Positions 23,601 through 35,500 of a DNA stretch of 64,000 nucleotides are shown here, piece after piece. The position numbers were made by a program, and so were the translations under genes. Every line of letters begins with the position of its first letter. Positions within the stretch are counted from its first letter, which is position 1. This stretch comes from Anthopleura xanthogrammica (Eukaryota; Cnidaria; Anthozoa; Actiniaria; Actiniidae). The notes under the pieces are model-generated. The model worked only from the letters and a program-made list of their open reading frames with translations, was not told the origin of the DNA and ran no database searches. The stretch lies in assembly GCA_964019055.1 (NCBI GenBank), contig OZ025207.1:10593090-10657089 (forward strand), written 5' to 3'.

Positions 23601-23681
23601 AAATCGAGCGCAAGGAGAGAAACACTTGATTGGACCATACTTCTACTCCTTACTTCAATCTTATCACTAGTTTTTAGATGA
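14629..23681 (+). CDS. Secreted or membrane-anchored protein with two F5/8 type C (discoidin) domains
   Basis: Nine exons: 14629-14716, 17803-17911, 18941-19142, 20101-20254, 20651-20818, 21378-21489, 22261-22460, 22870-23013, 23380-23681. The phases join to 1479 bases, 492 residues. Exon 1 encodes a signal peptide (MVDMSMWIKLCLHALVIATT). Domain 1 spans about residues 31-182 (C.SALGME, ITASS, ARLN, GAWC, YLQIDL, WVSSYDVSYS, NTD, ARMIRIHPV, RVEIHGC). A Thr/Pro-rich linker spans 185-241 and domain 2 about 242-390 with the same marks. A basic Thr/Ser tail ends in a hydrophobic stretch (DWTILLLLTSILSLVF), either a GPI signal or a single membrane segment. Discoidin domains bind glycans or lipids in adhesion and recognition; the partner is unknown. 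In exon 7 the donor at 22461 is preferred over 22472 because only it keeps the frame (GENGNRDSKE). An AATAAA at 24426 is a possible poly(A) signal. Exon 1 rests on phase and signal-peptide fit. Confidence 0.82.
16093..16236. mobile_element. Foldback MITE in intron 1 of the discoidin gene
   Basis: Inverted arms of about 50 bp around ctgctttg.aaactcgat.tttttacgctca.aaattt, with a short centre of about 30 bp. Non-coding. Confidence 0.7.
17397..17570 (+). repeat. Purine-rich GAAAGGAA low-complexity tract
   Basis: Irregular GAAA/GGAA/GAGA words make an almost all-purine plus strand. Three overlapping minus-strand frames rich in Phe, Leu and Ser arise from it and are not genes. Confidence 0.75.
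18336..18564. mobile_element. Foldback MITE in intron 2 of the discoidin gene
   Basis: Arms of about 65 bp start aaaatcgtgcaacttgtcgc on the left and mirror it on the right, running through gcaagttgcagagc to gttgctcgtat. The centre is about 95 bp. It ends just before the triplicated exon-start array. Confidence 0.8.
18569..18990 (+). repeat. Tandem copies of the 3' splice site and start of exon 3 (discoidin gene)
   Basis: The block tactcatatttgcgcag|gcatatac...caaatcgat occurs with AG at 18671-18672, 18816-18817 and 18939-18940, the last being the true acceptor. A worn partial copy (gtgactcccaacaatatcta) sits at 18571-18590. Copy 1 carries a 4-base insertion (acgt) that breaks the domain frame. 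Copy 2 lies 123 bases (41 codons) before the true acceptor and stays open into exon 3. See findings. Confidence 0.85.
19178..19425 (+). repeat. 93-bp tandem repeat, about 2.7 units
   Basis: Units start at about 19180, 19273 and 19366, marked by ttgagtcatctatccact and aaacgtccttaaacaatgg. The first two are nearly identical; the third is diverged and shortened. It lies in intron 3 of the discoidin gene. Confidence 0.85.
20511..20547 (-). ncRNA. Hammerhead-like / Penelope-type terminal motif remnant, copy C
   Basis: Minus strand: CUGAUGG (core-like, last A changed to G), one U, GGC-loop-GUC, GAAA, then GCUCGGUAUU. The layout (core, single base, short stem II, GAAA) repeats that of copies A and B. 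It is probably a relic of a retroelement end in intron 4 of the discoidin gene. Confidence 0.3.
20846..20950. promoter_or_regulatory. Cluster of three X-box-like palindromes
   Basis: GATTACCATGGTAGC (20846-20860), GTTACCAAGGTAAC (20901-20914, a perfect two-half X-box form) and ATCACCATGGCAAC (20937-20950). RFX factors bind GTNRCC-(0-3)-RGYAAC. The cluster lies just inside intron 5 of the discoidin gene. It may be an enhancer or simply a degenerate repeat. Confidence 0.35.
21019..21209. mobile_element. AATAGACC-ended MITE, copy 1
   Basis: Arms carry gcgtaatgttttcc.atttc and gtcattctcttga, mirrored at the other end as tctcaag...gggaaaacattac and aggtctatt. Related copies are at 23893-24061, 24814-24957, 27335-27538 and partly 32834-33085. 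Confidence 0.75.
21761..22111 (+). repeat. Compound CAT/CAG trinucleotide array in intron 6 of the discoidin gene
   Basis: Alternating blocks of (CAT)2-5 and (CAG)2-5 extend over about 350 bp with very few interruptions. All frames are open, giving Asp/Ala or Leu/Met strings on the minus strand, which I treat as artefacts. It lies between exons 21378-21489 and 22261-22460. Confidence 0.93.
22490..22627. mobile_element. TATAGAC-ended MITE, copy 2
   Basis: Same element as 13447-13587 (gaatgcagttcaatttg, aggacaaaacaataggttt, tttgacgtcacgtgg, aagggtctat). It starts only 29 bases after the donor of exon 7 of the discoidin gene. Confidence 0.8.
23216..23350. mobile_element. CGGCAC-rich foldback element, copy 2
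   Basis: The left end ttcgtatgtgtgaaaagtcac and the right end ttttcagtcatacgaaa are inverted repeats. The interior has cagcgcggcgcagacacggc. It ends about 30 bases before the acceptor of the last discoidin exon (23380). Confidence 0.6.
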
Positions 23682-23892
23682 GAATAAGTTAGATCTTGGA
23701 TATAGTTAGCTTCTTATTAGTCTGCGTGCAGACATTGTTCAGCCCTCCCCCTGGGAAGAAATGGTTCGTTTCTCCCCAAGGAGGGAGGGACAGTAAACGT
23801 TCATTATTCTCCTAATGGGAATCAAAACTCAGAAATACTTAACTGCATGTGCTATCAATCAAGGTACTGTAATATACTGTAAAAATGATGCG

Positions 23893-24061
23893 AATAGACC
23901 TCTTTAGCTTGGGCGTTTGTTTTGCCCATTTCAGACTTTGTCATTCCTTTGAATATAGGATTCTTTGTTTTTCTTTGCGTCTAAACAAAGAAATGATACT
24001 CAAGGGAATGACACATAATCTGAAACGGGCAGAACATGACGCCCAAGCTAAAGGTCTATTA
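23893..24061. mobile_element. AATAGACC-ended MITE, copy 2
   Basis: Both ends are intact: aatagacctctttagcttgg and ccaagctaaaggtctatt, with inner mirrored tgtcattcc.ttga. Of the copies here, this has the best-preserved termini. Confidence 0.82.
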
Positions 24062-24813
24062 TAGACTAACTTGATACTGAATAGAGCTTTTAATATTTAA
24101 CCTTCACTTGAAATAATTAGAACTTTGGACAACAAATCCCGTCATGAAAAAGAGTAAGGAAAATCTTTATGCAACTGTTTTTCGTTTTGGAATATTGAAT
24201 TAATTATAATGAAAATATTCCAACATACAATGCGCAGAGTGCGCGCGGACTAAATCATGTTCGACCAATCATAGGGCGTATTATGCCAAAAAATATATAA
24301 GGATTACGTCATGCATGCAGTAATGGTTGCCCTAGCAGCCAATAGCTTAAATCTGAAGACAGAATCCAAAAAATTGTATTATAGTTAGAATGAATTTGTA
24401 AATAGTAAGTTTGATGTTTGATAAAAATAAAATAAGGCTCCATCATGGGGCTTTCAGAGTAACAAGAAATAACCTGAGTGCAAACGTTTCCATGCCTGTC
24501 TCCCTTAGGGGAAAAATTCGTTTCTAAATTTTCTTTTCCTTCACCAAGAAAATAGCACCGTTTTCTTGCCAATATTATTTACCAGCTGTATATATGACTT
24601 TTGAATTCATACTGGGTAAAATATTTTTTTAAACCTATTCAGTCTAGTTACCATAGAGATAGGTGACATATAGGGTACATTTGCCGGGAGAAAGATTTTT
24701 CCCTTAAAAAGGTAAAGCAGTCAGTAGGTAAAGGGTTAACATCAAAAAATCTCAATTCTGGTCACATTCCAAGGGAAGCATTTTTAAAGCATAATGGTGG
24801 GTAATAAACATTA

Positions 24814-24957
24814 TGAGCCTTGGTGTAATGTTTTCCCATTTCAGACCACGTGTCATTCCCTAGACTATCATTTCTTTGTTTAACAGTTGCGCATGAGAAG
24901 ACACATGAATATGGGTACAACTCAAATTGAAATAGGAAAACATTACAAATAAGATCA
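24814..24957. mobile_element. AATAGACC-family MITE, copy 3, ends eroded
   Basis: tgtaatgttttcccatttca and gtgtcattccctaga match copy 2, and aataggaaaacattac mirrors them. The outer AATAGACC words are missing. Confidence 0.65.
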
Positions 24958-24988
24958 TTGATAATTGCTGATTATTATTATAAGCTTG

Positions 24989-25342
24989 CCTGGTTTATTC
25001 AGGCTGTATCTGACTTTCTTTCTCTATCTCTCTCACTGATACAAATTCAATAGTTAATGATGAATCAGTACTCTAAAATTAGAATGAATCTGATTGAATA
25101 GGAAAGTGTGGCTTGTTTATTCAGTCTATTCTCTCTCTCTCTCTCGCTGATACAAATTCTATGGTCATTGTCCTAATCAGTACTCTAAAATAAGAATGAA
25201 TCTGATTGAATAGGGAAGTGTTACTGGTGTATTTAATCTGTTTTGACTATCTCTCTCATTTCTCATTCGCTGATACAAATTCTATGGTCATTGTCCTAAT
25301 CATTACTCTAAAAAAAGAATGAATCTGATTGAATAAGAGATT
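24989..25342 (+). repeat. Tandem repeat of about 110-120 bp, three units
   Basis: Each unit has a CT-rich run, ctgatacaaattc, tcagtactctaaaa and agaatgaatctgattgaata. Units start near 24989, 25105 and 25222. Confidence 0.8.
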
Positions 25343-26522
25343 GTAATGACAAGACGAGGACAGACAATGTTTCAAACATTATTCTTCTTATTTGGTATTC
25401 TATTTTAAAACTGTTGAAAATTTTTAAACAATTTGAAAATGTTTGACCTATTAAGGATTGAATATTATGAACTTTTATAATCTGAATGTGATTCAGTCAT
25501 AAAATAGTATCTCATAGCTTTTGTTATTCTTCCTATTGCAAAATATTAGTCTAGTATGTATGGTACTAATTCATACACCTCCCCTGTGGGGTGGGGGGGG
25601 AGCATGATGGAAGGGGTGGGGGTGCAAGGCATTGGCTAAATATAACCTTGACATGTAAGTTAGATTGAACAACAACATGCATAAGGCAGGACCCTTCACC
25701 CCTGGTGGTTAAGAGGGCAAAAGGAGAACCACTCAGGACTTATCCCCTTCGCTTCCACTTAATTCTCCATCTATCCCTCCTTTCCTCATTGCAAAGGCTC
25801 ATTCGAGACCTACTGGACCCCTTTCATTCATCCAAAAATTGAAAGAACATTTCAACTGTCATGTACAAAACTGTCATGTCCTAGACATGTTCTTTTGGAT
25901 TCCCTTCAATTCAATTGAGGTGATGTTTGAAATGCATACTTCAACCTGGTTATCATGTGAATCTCATTCGCATTATGTAATAATTCTGATTTGCATCATA
26001 TGACTAGATCTTTAGACAGTCAAATACTTTTCTGTTTCTAAATTCTTTGAAATTTCCTAATCTCTTTCTTTTAATTTGTTCTCTTCAAAATATGCTCATA
26101 ACCCTCGGTAGATCCCTGTAATCAAATCCCTAGGGAATGTACTGCACCACTAGATACATCCCATATTCTTCTTGGTAAATTTTTGTGGACTAGATACTAA
26201 ATGTTGATTTTAAATGGCAAAGAAACTAAGTGGGCTGGGATGAAAAAACCATTAATGGGAAATGTGAGAAAAATGTAAAGAGAAATAAAGGAATTTGGGT
26301 CTGTGTGATATCCTTGTAAGTTTACATTTCTTGTGAAGGAAAAAAAGCAATTTGTTGTTTGATGATAAAAAAGGTATCACACAATATGAAAAAAAATGTT
26401 GTGAAGAAAAACATGGTGTATGGAAGTATGTGTATTCCTCTGTGTTTCTCATGGCATGTTTCTGTATCTTGACCACTCCAGTGAGCAGAAAGGAGTTTCT
26501 TTTCAGGAATAGGTCATCCTTC

Positions 26523-29500
26523 TTATGAATTATCCAAGGACTCCAAAGAGTTTTGTTCATCTGAAGAACGTACAAACACAGAACTGATGTCCTCCACCTC
26601 CAGAAAGCTGGGTGGTGAAGGCTTCTGTAAAACCATCGTACTTAAATCAAAGTCTACATCTTGGTGATTGTGTTCTTGTACTGCGGCATACACACGAAGC
26701 TGATTTAAGTTATATACTCCAGGTAAAGAGATCATAGCATTGAATTTTAATATTGATGTGCTGTTTGGGTCCAGCCGTAGTCTTCTTGATGTCTGCCCGA
26801 TCAAAACAAACGAGGTTGTTGATGGTCGGTATCCTGAGTCGGTTTCCACTTCTAGCATAGCAGAAACTGGCTCTCCTGTGTTTTGTGCAACAACAGAGCT
26901 TGGTGTTTCACTAGGGATTAAGACATGGGAAAAAAGTGACAAAGTGAATGATAATTGCAATGAAAAAATGAACGAAATTGTAAAGGAATGAAATGGCAAT
27001 GGCATCTTACCTTGCTGCTCTCTCAACAAATACATTGACTACCTCTTGAGAACAATTCTTTAAAGTAAGCTCTATTGGTATAATTAATAGCCTGGAAAAT
27101 TAAAAAGTGTGTAAATACATGTATGATTGGATTATGTATAAATTGATCATGTGATGGCATTATCACATGGACAAGAATTGTTTTCCAAGTAGTGGCATTG
27201 TCATGACAACTAGTTATTTTTTACAGTGCCTGGTACAATGACAACCAATCAAATGGTATTTCAGTATTTCACACAATATTTATATTCTGTTGGAGTAGCT
27301 TTCATAAGACTGCAACAATACTGTGACAACACTAAATAGACCACCTTATTCATGGTGTTACATGTTTTTCCATTACAGGTCATGTGTCATTCTCTTGAGA
27401 ATAAGATTCTTTGTTTGAGTTGTATTCATATTCATGTGTCATCTCATGTGCAACCATTAAACTAAGAAATGATACTCTAGGAAATGACACCTGGTTCATA
27501 ATGGGAAAACATTGTAATGCAACGAATAAGGTCTATTGGTGCATAAGTTGAGCCAATCACAGCGCATGAAGGTAAATGGTTCATCCAATCAGAATGATCC
27601 AACACACTACTTTGATGGTCACTACATGTCATGTTTGGACCATTAATTTTTTACATCTACTTCAGTTGACTATTGCGTACCTATTGAGCTTGAAGTCTTG
27701 TCGTATCGTTGATTTATGATTCAATAGATATTGAATTAGCAGTTCCTTGTTGTCTATTGATGCAGAAGGACTGCTGCTAGGTAGAGCATGCACAGCTGGT
27801 GTCCCAACTGATTGAGGCTGATGAAAGCAGAAAATAAAGAAATGACATTAATCATACTTCCAATATGAAAATATATTTATTTTTGATATTAAATGAAATT
27901 AGTCAGTGTGTCAGAGAGACAGGGAAATTGAAAACTTATGACTGCAACTTTTAGCCAGCTTTACTTACCACAGGCTGCGAGGCAGAAACAGATTCTGCTA
28001 GTCTGCTGATAGCAACATGACTTTGACCCATTACGGTCTTTTTGATAAATTTCTCATCTATAAAAGATGCCTGAAAAATATGAAGATGCTTGATGATAAA
28101 ACTGAACATAAAAATATGAAATCAAGCAACATTTTGACAGTTACAGCCTTTTTAATGTTCCTACATTTCCTTAGCATTCACTGTAAAATTAATAAAGAAA
28201 TAGAAGACTCAAGCACCTTAGTGCCTACTGTGTGCAGTTATGAAGCATGTGAAGATTGACAGAACAAGAGAAAATTGTTAGGAGATAGTAATCCTATGAG
28301 TGAGAAGCTTACCAACCTGACATACAGTGTACATATGGTACAACATATGTATAGTTATGATTTGATTTGATATGACCAATGTGGCGGATTTCCCCCACTC
28401 ATGTTCTAACACATACATTGGTAAGTTTGTTCAACCAAAGACAGCATTCTGCAATTGGGGCTTTTTCTTGCAGGGCAAGTGTAATCCAGATTTCAAGACA
28501 TTGGCAGGAAATCATGTACTCACCTTCCAGAAGACAATTAAACCAAGGTCTACTTTAGTTGTATCCACTGTACAACTACTATTACTAGAATTGGACTCAT
28601 ACATTTCTCTCCATGTACGAGATCTAAAGAAGAAGTCTACAGCGGGGGTTACTGAAGTATTTATCTGGAAAAATAAATTGAATGACAATAAGAATAGAGG
28701 ATTCCTAAAGGGTAATATTATGATGTCATCACTTTGTTGCCACCATCCAACATTACTGCCAATTTGGAGGCATAACAATTACTAACAATACCGGTACTAA
28801 CAATTCACTCATGGTCGTAAGCTACACTGCTGCTTCAGCGCCTGCCGTTATATGCAGCCCATAAAGTCCTCCACTGGTCATAAAATGTGAAGCGCATTGA
28901 GGCAATTATGAAATGTGCCATATGAAAACTCAGGATCATCATCACCATGGATACCACCACAACCACCAACACCACCACAACCACCAACACTACCATAACC
29001 ATCAACACATTTCCACCAATATTATCGTACAAACACCACCATTACAACTGATATTGAGATTACTACCAACAGTGACAGTGACCACCATTAACACCTCAAC
29101 TCCAACACTACCACCACCACCACCATCAGTAAAACTATCAATTATGCTTAATAAAAATAAGACTTACCATTTCATCTGAGAAAGCAACATGACTGAACCC
29201 AAGTGAATCTTCTTCTTTATCTAATGAAAGAAAAATATTTAAAAAAAATATGGCTTACTGTGAAAACACATGGATACATGACTAGGATGACCTCAAGGAT
29301 TCACCTCTGGAAATGCCTGGGCCCGGCTGTATGAAGGGTGGATAGCGCTATCTGATGGATTAATCTTATCCTGACCGATCATCCTGACCTGTGGATAAAT
29401 TGATTGGATAACAGCATCGATTTATCCACTGGATAGGGATTTACCCATCAGATAGCGCTATCTACCCTTTGTATAACAGGGCCCTGGGGTCCATCAAAGT

Positions 29501-32500
29501 CCATGTCACTGTTTACCTGTATATTTAGTAGCTTTGAACTGAGTTACGATTGTTTCTCCTGGTCTGACACATAGCAAGCCATCTGAATAATCAAGTAATC
29601 AAGTCTGGATCAGTACTAATCAGGCTTTATGCACTTGTACTTGTCTAATAACAAGATGTCAATACAAAGAGAGGAAGGGAGGGGAGGGATAGTAGTTTGT
29701 ACTCTACCTGTTTTGTGGTGACTTAGTGGTTGCAATCTCCATCTTCTACTGACACATGATACTTGAATGACAGAAAACTCGCCAAATTTATTTGCTGTTG
29801 CACCCTGTTGAAACAAAAACATCAAAGACAATCAATTCTGGGATTGCACACTTGTCCAATAAAATACAAACTTGATAGACCACAGGAGTATTGGGGATGA
29901 GAATTTTAACAGAATTTTTTTTTTGATAGAACCTAATTAGCTGTCTTGTCAAGTTTGCAACACAACCATAGAAGATATAATGGTGTATGGTATAGAATAT
30001 GTAATTAATACTCAAATCCAATTTGTTTTTGGACTCTGGATACATCATTAAAAGGTACAATATTTGACTAAGAATTGAATGGGGTATGGATCTAAAACAC
30101 CCTAACTCTCTCCTTCCAACCCCACCCAACACTCATGCATGCATTATCAAGGCTCCTAATCATGATTCATATCACACCCCATCCTACTATACATACTCTT
30201 CACAGATTTTTGAGCACTCCAATTCACCCAAATGTACTTTTTTTCTGAGTATAACAATTAAGGTGCATCCTGGTCTAGCTTGGGTACAAATAACAATGTA
30301 TAAGGCATGATGATACTCAAGATAAACCTGAGTGCACCATAAAAATCTACTGACTGAGGAATGTTTCACAATGCATGTGTATTTGATGATGTGAATGCAT
30401 TCAGGGCAAGTCTTACCTGCATGAGGTTCTCAATATCTAATGCAACAACAAGCTGTTCTTTGGTGCCCAACCTATTGAAACAAACCCAAACTTGATATCA
30501 GAAATGTGCGGTACAACTTTACAGTCTAGTTTATGACCAGCTGTCCCAAGACCTGGCTACAAAGCCACCCAGAAACGGTACTCCATTTCATAATGCATAC
30601 TTGGTAATTTAACTATTACAGTTTTTTCAATAGCATGCCCCGAATCATAGCGCAAACTAGATTTAGGTGGATGTCAATCAAGGCATGTGAGTGTCATGGA
30701 AAGAAACACTTTGATTGACGTCTACCAGAACCCAATTTTGTTGCAATGGCAAATAATTTTATTGTATGATTTCGCCAGTGCTATTGAGAATGACTGTAAG
30801 TAAAGGAGGAAGTAAATTTACACAAAGTAAGTGTGCCACATGCTGCGGCTTGCTTTGTGCTGATCCCCCTAATGCTCCTCCATCTCCCCCTCCCTGGAAT
30901 CATGACTGGCCCCTACCACGTATCTCATGACACATATACAGTATACAGTATATTAGTCACATGAAAAGACAAAATCACAGGAATGAGTGAAAGAAATAAA
31001 GGAGAAAGTTTACACTTACTTTTCTTGTAAGTTCCTACAATATTTACTCCGTCTAGCTGTGGCCCGCACAACTAGAGAACTACTGAAGTCTACAGAGAAG
31101 GCGTGTTGAAGAGCTCGATGGCTAGAAAGGAAATACAAAAAGGAATAAAACATTTAAATGCTGGGAAAAAATATAGATGATGAATTTATCCCAGACCATT
31201 GAAAATACATCAAATCAGAAAGCAGGAAATTGATGATAATTATTCTGATCCACTGTTCCTTCCCAGCAGGCATTGCGGAGGTGTATTTTCAATGGTGTGA
31301 GATAAACTAGGAGTGGCTTGTGACATACTCACTGAAAGTAAGATCTTTAATGTAGCTGCTGCATGACATGCTTACCTCATTTTAGAATTCTTTTCTGTAG
31401 ATTCATAATAAAACTTCAGCTCCCTCAAGTGACTACCATCCTCCTCGGCACCTTGTACCCACACGGGTAGCTTCACAGATACCCCAGGAGCTAGACACCC
31501 ACCAGGAATGGGTACCTCTGTTATTCTTCTGATCTCCGATAATGGATTGTCTAGAGTACTATGTTCAGAGGAGAAAGTTTGGTATATTTTCTTGGCATCC
31601 TTTTCGTTATTGGTTGGTGTGCTGATTGTAAAGAACTCGGGTGTACGCGAAGCCATAAATAGTTTGGTTAGAGAGCACTGACCAACATTGGTGAATTCAG
31701 CTGTTGTGCGAACTACTTCGCCACAGAGAAGATTATTTGGGAAATTACGGAAACGAACCTGGGAAAATCAGTAGATAAATGAGAAATTAGCAAAGTAGTA
31801 AAAAACGACTTAGTCGTAACACCAATCCTTGGCAAGGGGATTTGATTTGCAAGGCTTGGTTAATCTCAATAGGAAAGACCTTTGAAGAAACCTTACTTTA
31901 GTACTGGTTATTTCCTAATTGTGGGGTTGGTAGTTATCATTTAGGTAGTGTGATTTCAGTTAAGAGTGATTAATGAAGTTCCCAAACTTCTGCTAGCTCC
32001 ACACTCAGGATAAGGCAAGGGTTTAATTGCTAGCAATACAGAAAATGGCACATTGCAAAAATAGCATGCACAACTTGTTAAACATGTTAAGAGCATAAAA
32101 CACTGAACCTGCATAACGTTGATTCTGAGATAAGCCATAATAGATGGTTAAAGGGGGAGGAGGGAGGGGGAGGGGGGAGAGGGCAAAAAAGGGAAATGAG
32201 AAACATGGCAATCTCGTTGAGAAAGTACTTGAGACAATGACTAAAACACGGATTGATTGGCTGAAATGACCGACTGATTCATTAGTTTGGATTCATTGTA
32301 CATACCTCTAGTAAGGGCATGGCTGGGACAACCACCATATTCAACCTATGATCCTGTCCATGGATGATGCTTGTCTTTTCTTCCTTTGTGTGATTCAGTC
32401 GTGGACCGAGCACATTCAAGTCCAGTCTCCCAAGCATACTAACGGCAGAAACAGCTGGGTGGGCCTCAGTTGTATTGAATGAGTCCTCCACTGGACCCCC

Positions 32501-35500
32501 AATAGCTATACTACTTAGACTGTATTTGACACCCTTGATGTGAAGTGCACCAGTACAGCAGGGAGTCAGTGTTAGACGAGCCTAAGAGACAAATAAATAC
32601 CTATACTAAGCATTTATTGATTTGTCAGTAATACATCTAAAGAATAAAAAAAAAATTTAACTTTTATCGCTACCCTGAAACAACCGATTGGCTGATCAAA
32701 GTCTTACCGCTTCCTTCTCACCACCTTCAATGGCAAATTTAGAAATAACTTCAGTCTTGACCAGGTCCTCATGGCTTTTAAACTATTGGAAACAAGAATG
32801 AGTGAAAAACATGTATTGTAACTCATGGTTGTGAATAGACCCTTTTACTTTAGGCATAATGTTTTCCCATTTTAAGACCATGTACCATGTTTGTCAAATT
32901 CAAAAAAAAAAAATTTTTCATCCCCAATAGACCGTTTTCTAGGTGCACAAACGCTTTCAAAAATATCACAGGCGCAAACATGATCTCAAGGCATTTTTGG
33001 GCAGTGTCAATAGTGTGTGATCTTGCCCAAAAATGTCTGATTTCTGTCTCATATTTGAAAATGCAGCGCATCTCATGGTCTATTAGTTTAATAACTAAAT
33101 CTATTAATTTTAAATAGAGCAGCCTTTAAAGTGTTTTCTTACAGGATTTGTTGTCCAAAGTTATAATTTTGGAGGTCAAATCATTAAATTAAATTAGTAC
33201 ATAAAAGGGTCAATTCTGTAAACAATGGCCTACAGTACCTCATTAACAACTGTAGATTCCTTGTCTTGAGGAGTGAACTCCCATAACAGCATTAGATGGG
33301 TTAAATTGAGAGGGATTTTTAAAGGATTATAGAATACTACTTCAACTGCAACTGTTTCTGTTTAAAGGAAAAACAAGGACCATTCTGGATCAAATCATCA
33401 TAGAAATGAATATAATGGCATTGCTACTCGCTGATAGAGACAAAAGTTGCTGCATGTAAATTGTTAGAGTATGGATCTAATGACCTATTGCATTGCTACT
33501 CGCTGATAGAGACAAAAGTTGCTGCATGTAAATTGTTAGAGTATGGATCTAATGACCTATTTGATTGACACTCTTCTACTGCTGAATATCATGTCACAAC
33601 TTTTGTCTCTTTTGTCTGCAAGAATTAACCATTGTTAGGAGATAAAAATTGCTGTGGAGGGGGAGGGAGGGAGGGTAGATAAGAATAAATTAATGGCAAT
33701 CCTCATGCTCAACTGAGGACAGGTGCAAGACTAATCTAAGATTAATATATAACTGTACCTACCATTAATAACACACAGTGGCTTCATCTTGTTAGTAGTC
33801 TTGGAGCTCAAGCAATGCACATGAGTCCTAAAGAAAGGTGGTACTGGAGTGATATTCACACTTTCATATAACAACTCCTCCATATCCTTCCATCGCTTCT
33901 CCAATCCCATGTCGTATTTCTCCTCAAATGATGCCTGGCCTATCAGAATCACATTGTCTGGGTTACTCTTGGTCTCAGTCTCCCCAAATAGAGACAGACC
34001 AAAGGGATCCTGAAGGCCATCTTTTGGAGTGGATGGATTAGAATTGGTAGTGGTGTTCTTTTGGGAATTTTGGTTGTAGGACAGAATTGTTCTTGTTGCA
34101 TTGGAGTCTACTACAGGAAGAGGAAGGTAGGGCAGGGTTCTTGTTTTAGCCTTGTGTTTGTCTTTAGCTTCTAAGAGTTGCTGGAAATAAGGAAAATAAA
34201 ATAAATATGTCAACGAACGAACATGCATGCACCAACACTGCAACACATATACCAAGAACAAACCAACCACACAATCTTAAAATAAGTTGAACCAGGCATG
34301 AACCCATCATGTTGTGACATATTTAGAAAATTGTCAAGTGTACAAAGCTTAGAGATAAATGTGAACCAAACTTGAATTTAATTTTTACATAAAATGTGAT
34401 CAAATTGGTTGGAGTACCGCAAAGGAAAACGTGTTTTCAATTGTCTGGATCTTGTGTGATTGACAGTTTGTACCCTGCACACAACTGGGTTTTTCTTCGT
34501 GCTTTTGCTTTTGAGGTGATACATGTATGAATATGGGTGATGATTGTTAAAGATCAACGTTTTATTTACAGTCAGGAAAAGTCAAGAAATATATCTGCAG
34601 GTAGGTCTGGTCACATAAAAAAACCAGTAGTTAAAGAGTGAATAGTGAATAGATTACCTTAAATACAAATAAAAATTCCCTAAGATAAGCAGCTTGCTGT
34701 TGTTGGGACTGTTTGCTCTCATACACTAACAACTGTCTGAATGACTTCAAAGCATCATCCAGCTGACGCAGGTTGAAGGACTGTCGTCCAAGAGTAAAGT
34801 TGATGTGATCTTCAGCAAGATGCCATGATTTGTCTTCATATACATGAAGGGCTTGCCGATAGCATCTGAGGGCATGTTTACGCTGTAATATATGAAACAA
34901 CACTTAGAAAACCAGACATTAATACTGTTACAATATTATATATAACCAAACTAATGGACTAATATTTGATGCAGTTTTATTAATGTTTTATGTGACTGTG
35001 AGAAGCTTGGTGCTGCATGTGCACCTTACTGCAATGATTTTTAAAACTTTAATTGGCTGAAATTTTTTCAAGGTTGCCCTCAATTTCTCAAGTGAGGTAT
35101 CACCTTTTTCCACTTCGTGCCACTAAAACAATAACATACAGTCTTATAGGCAAGACAAATACTGTAGATACACTCTAGATAAGGCAGACAGACAGACAGA
35201 TACAGTAGATGTACACACTGACCTGTGCAGATTTGCTAAATCTGTGTCCTGCTAAGATCATATTGAAAGCATATTTCCTGACCATTACAGGATTGCAGTG
35301 AAGAAAACAATGTGCAGACTGCTCCAGTAACAATGCACAAAGCAAATCTGACTCCTGAAATGACAACAATGAACAATAGAATCTTTTTACTCTAGCTGAC
35401 TGGGCAATTGAATTCTTTCTCATGTTAAATGGTTGTGATATTCCTACATGTACCATCTAATATGACTGTCAATTTGTGGTCATACACAACATCTAGAATA

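Larger units (their letters stand above)
23682..26522. other. Intergenic stretch between the discoidin gene and TRAPPC8
   Basis: The two genes converge here. It holds two AATAGACC MITE copies, a 110-120 bp tandem repeat and a G-rich tract (25583-25625). No further coding exon was recognised. The 3' untranslated regions of both genes must lie in it; AATAAA at 24426-24431 is a candidate signal for the plus-strand gene. Confidence 0.5.
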
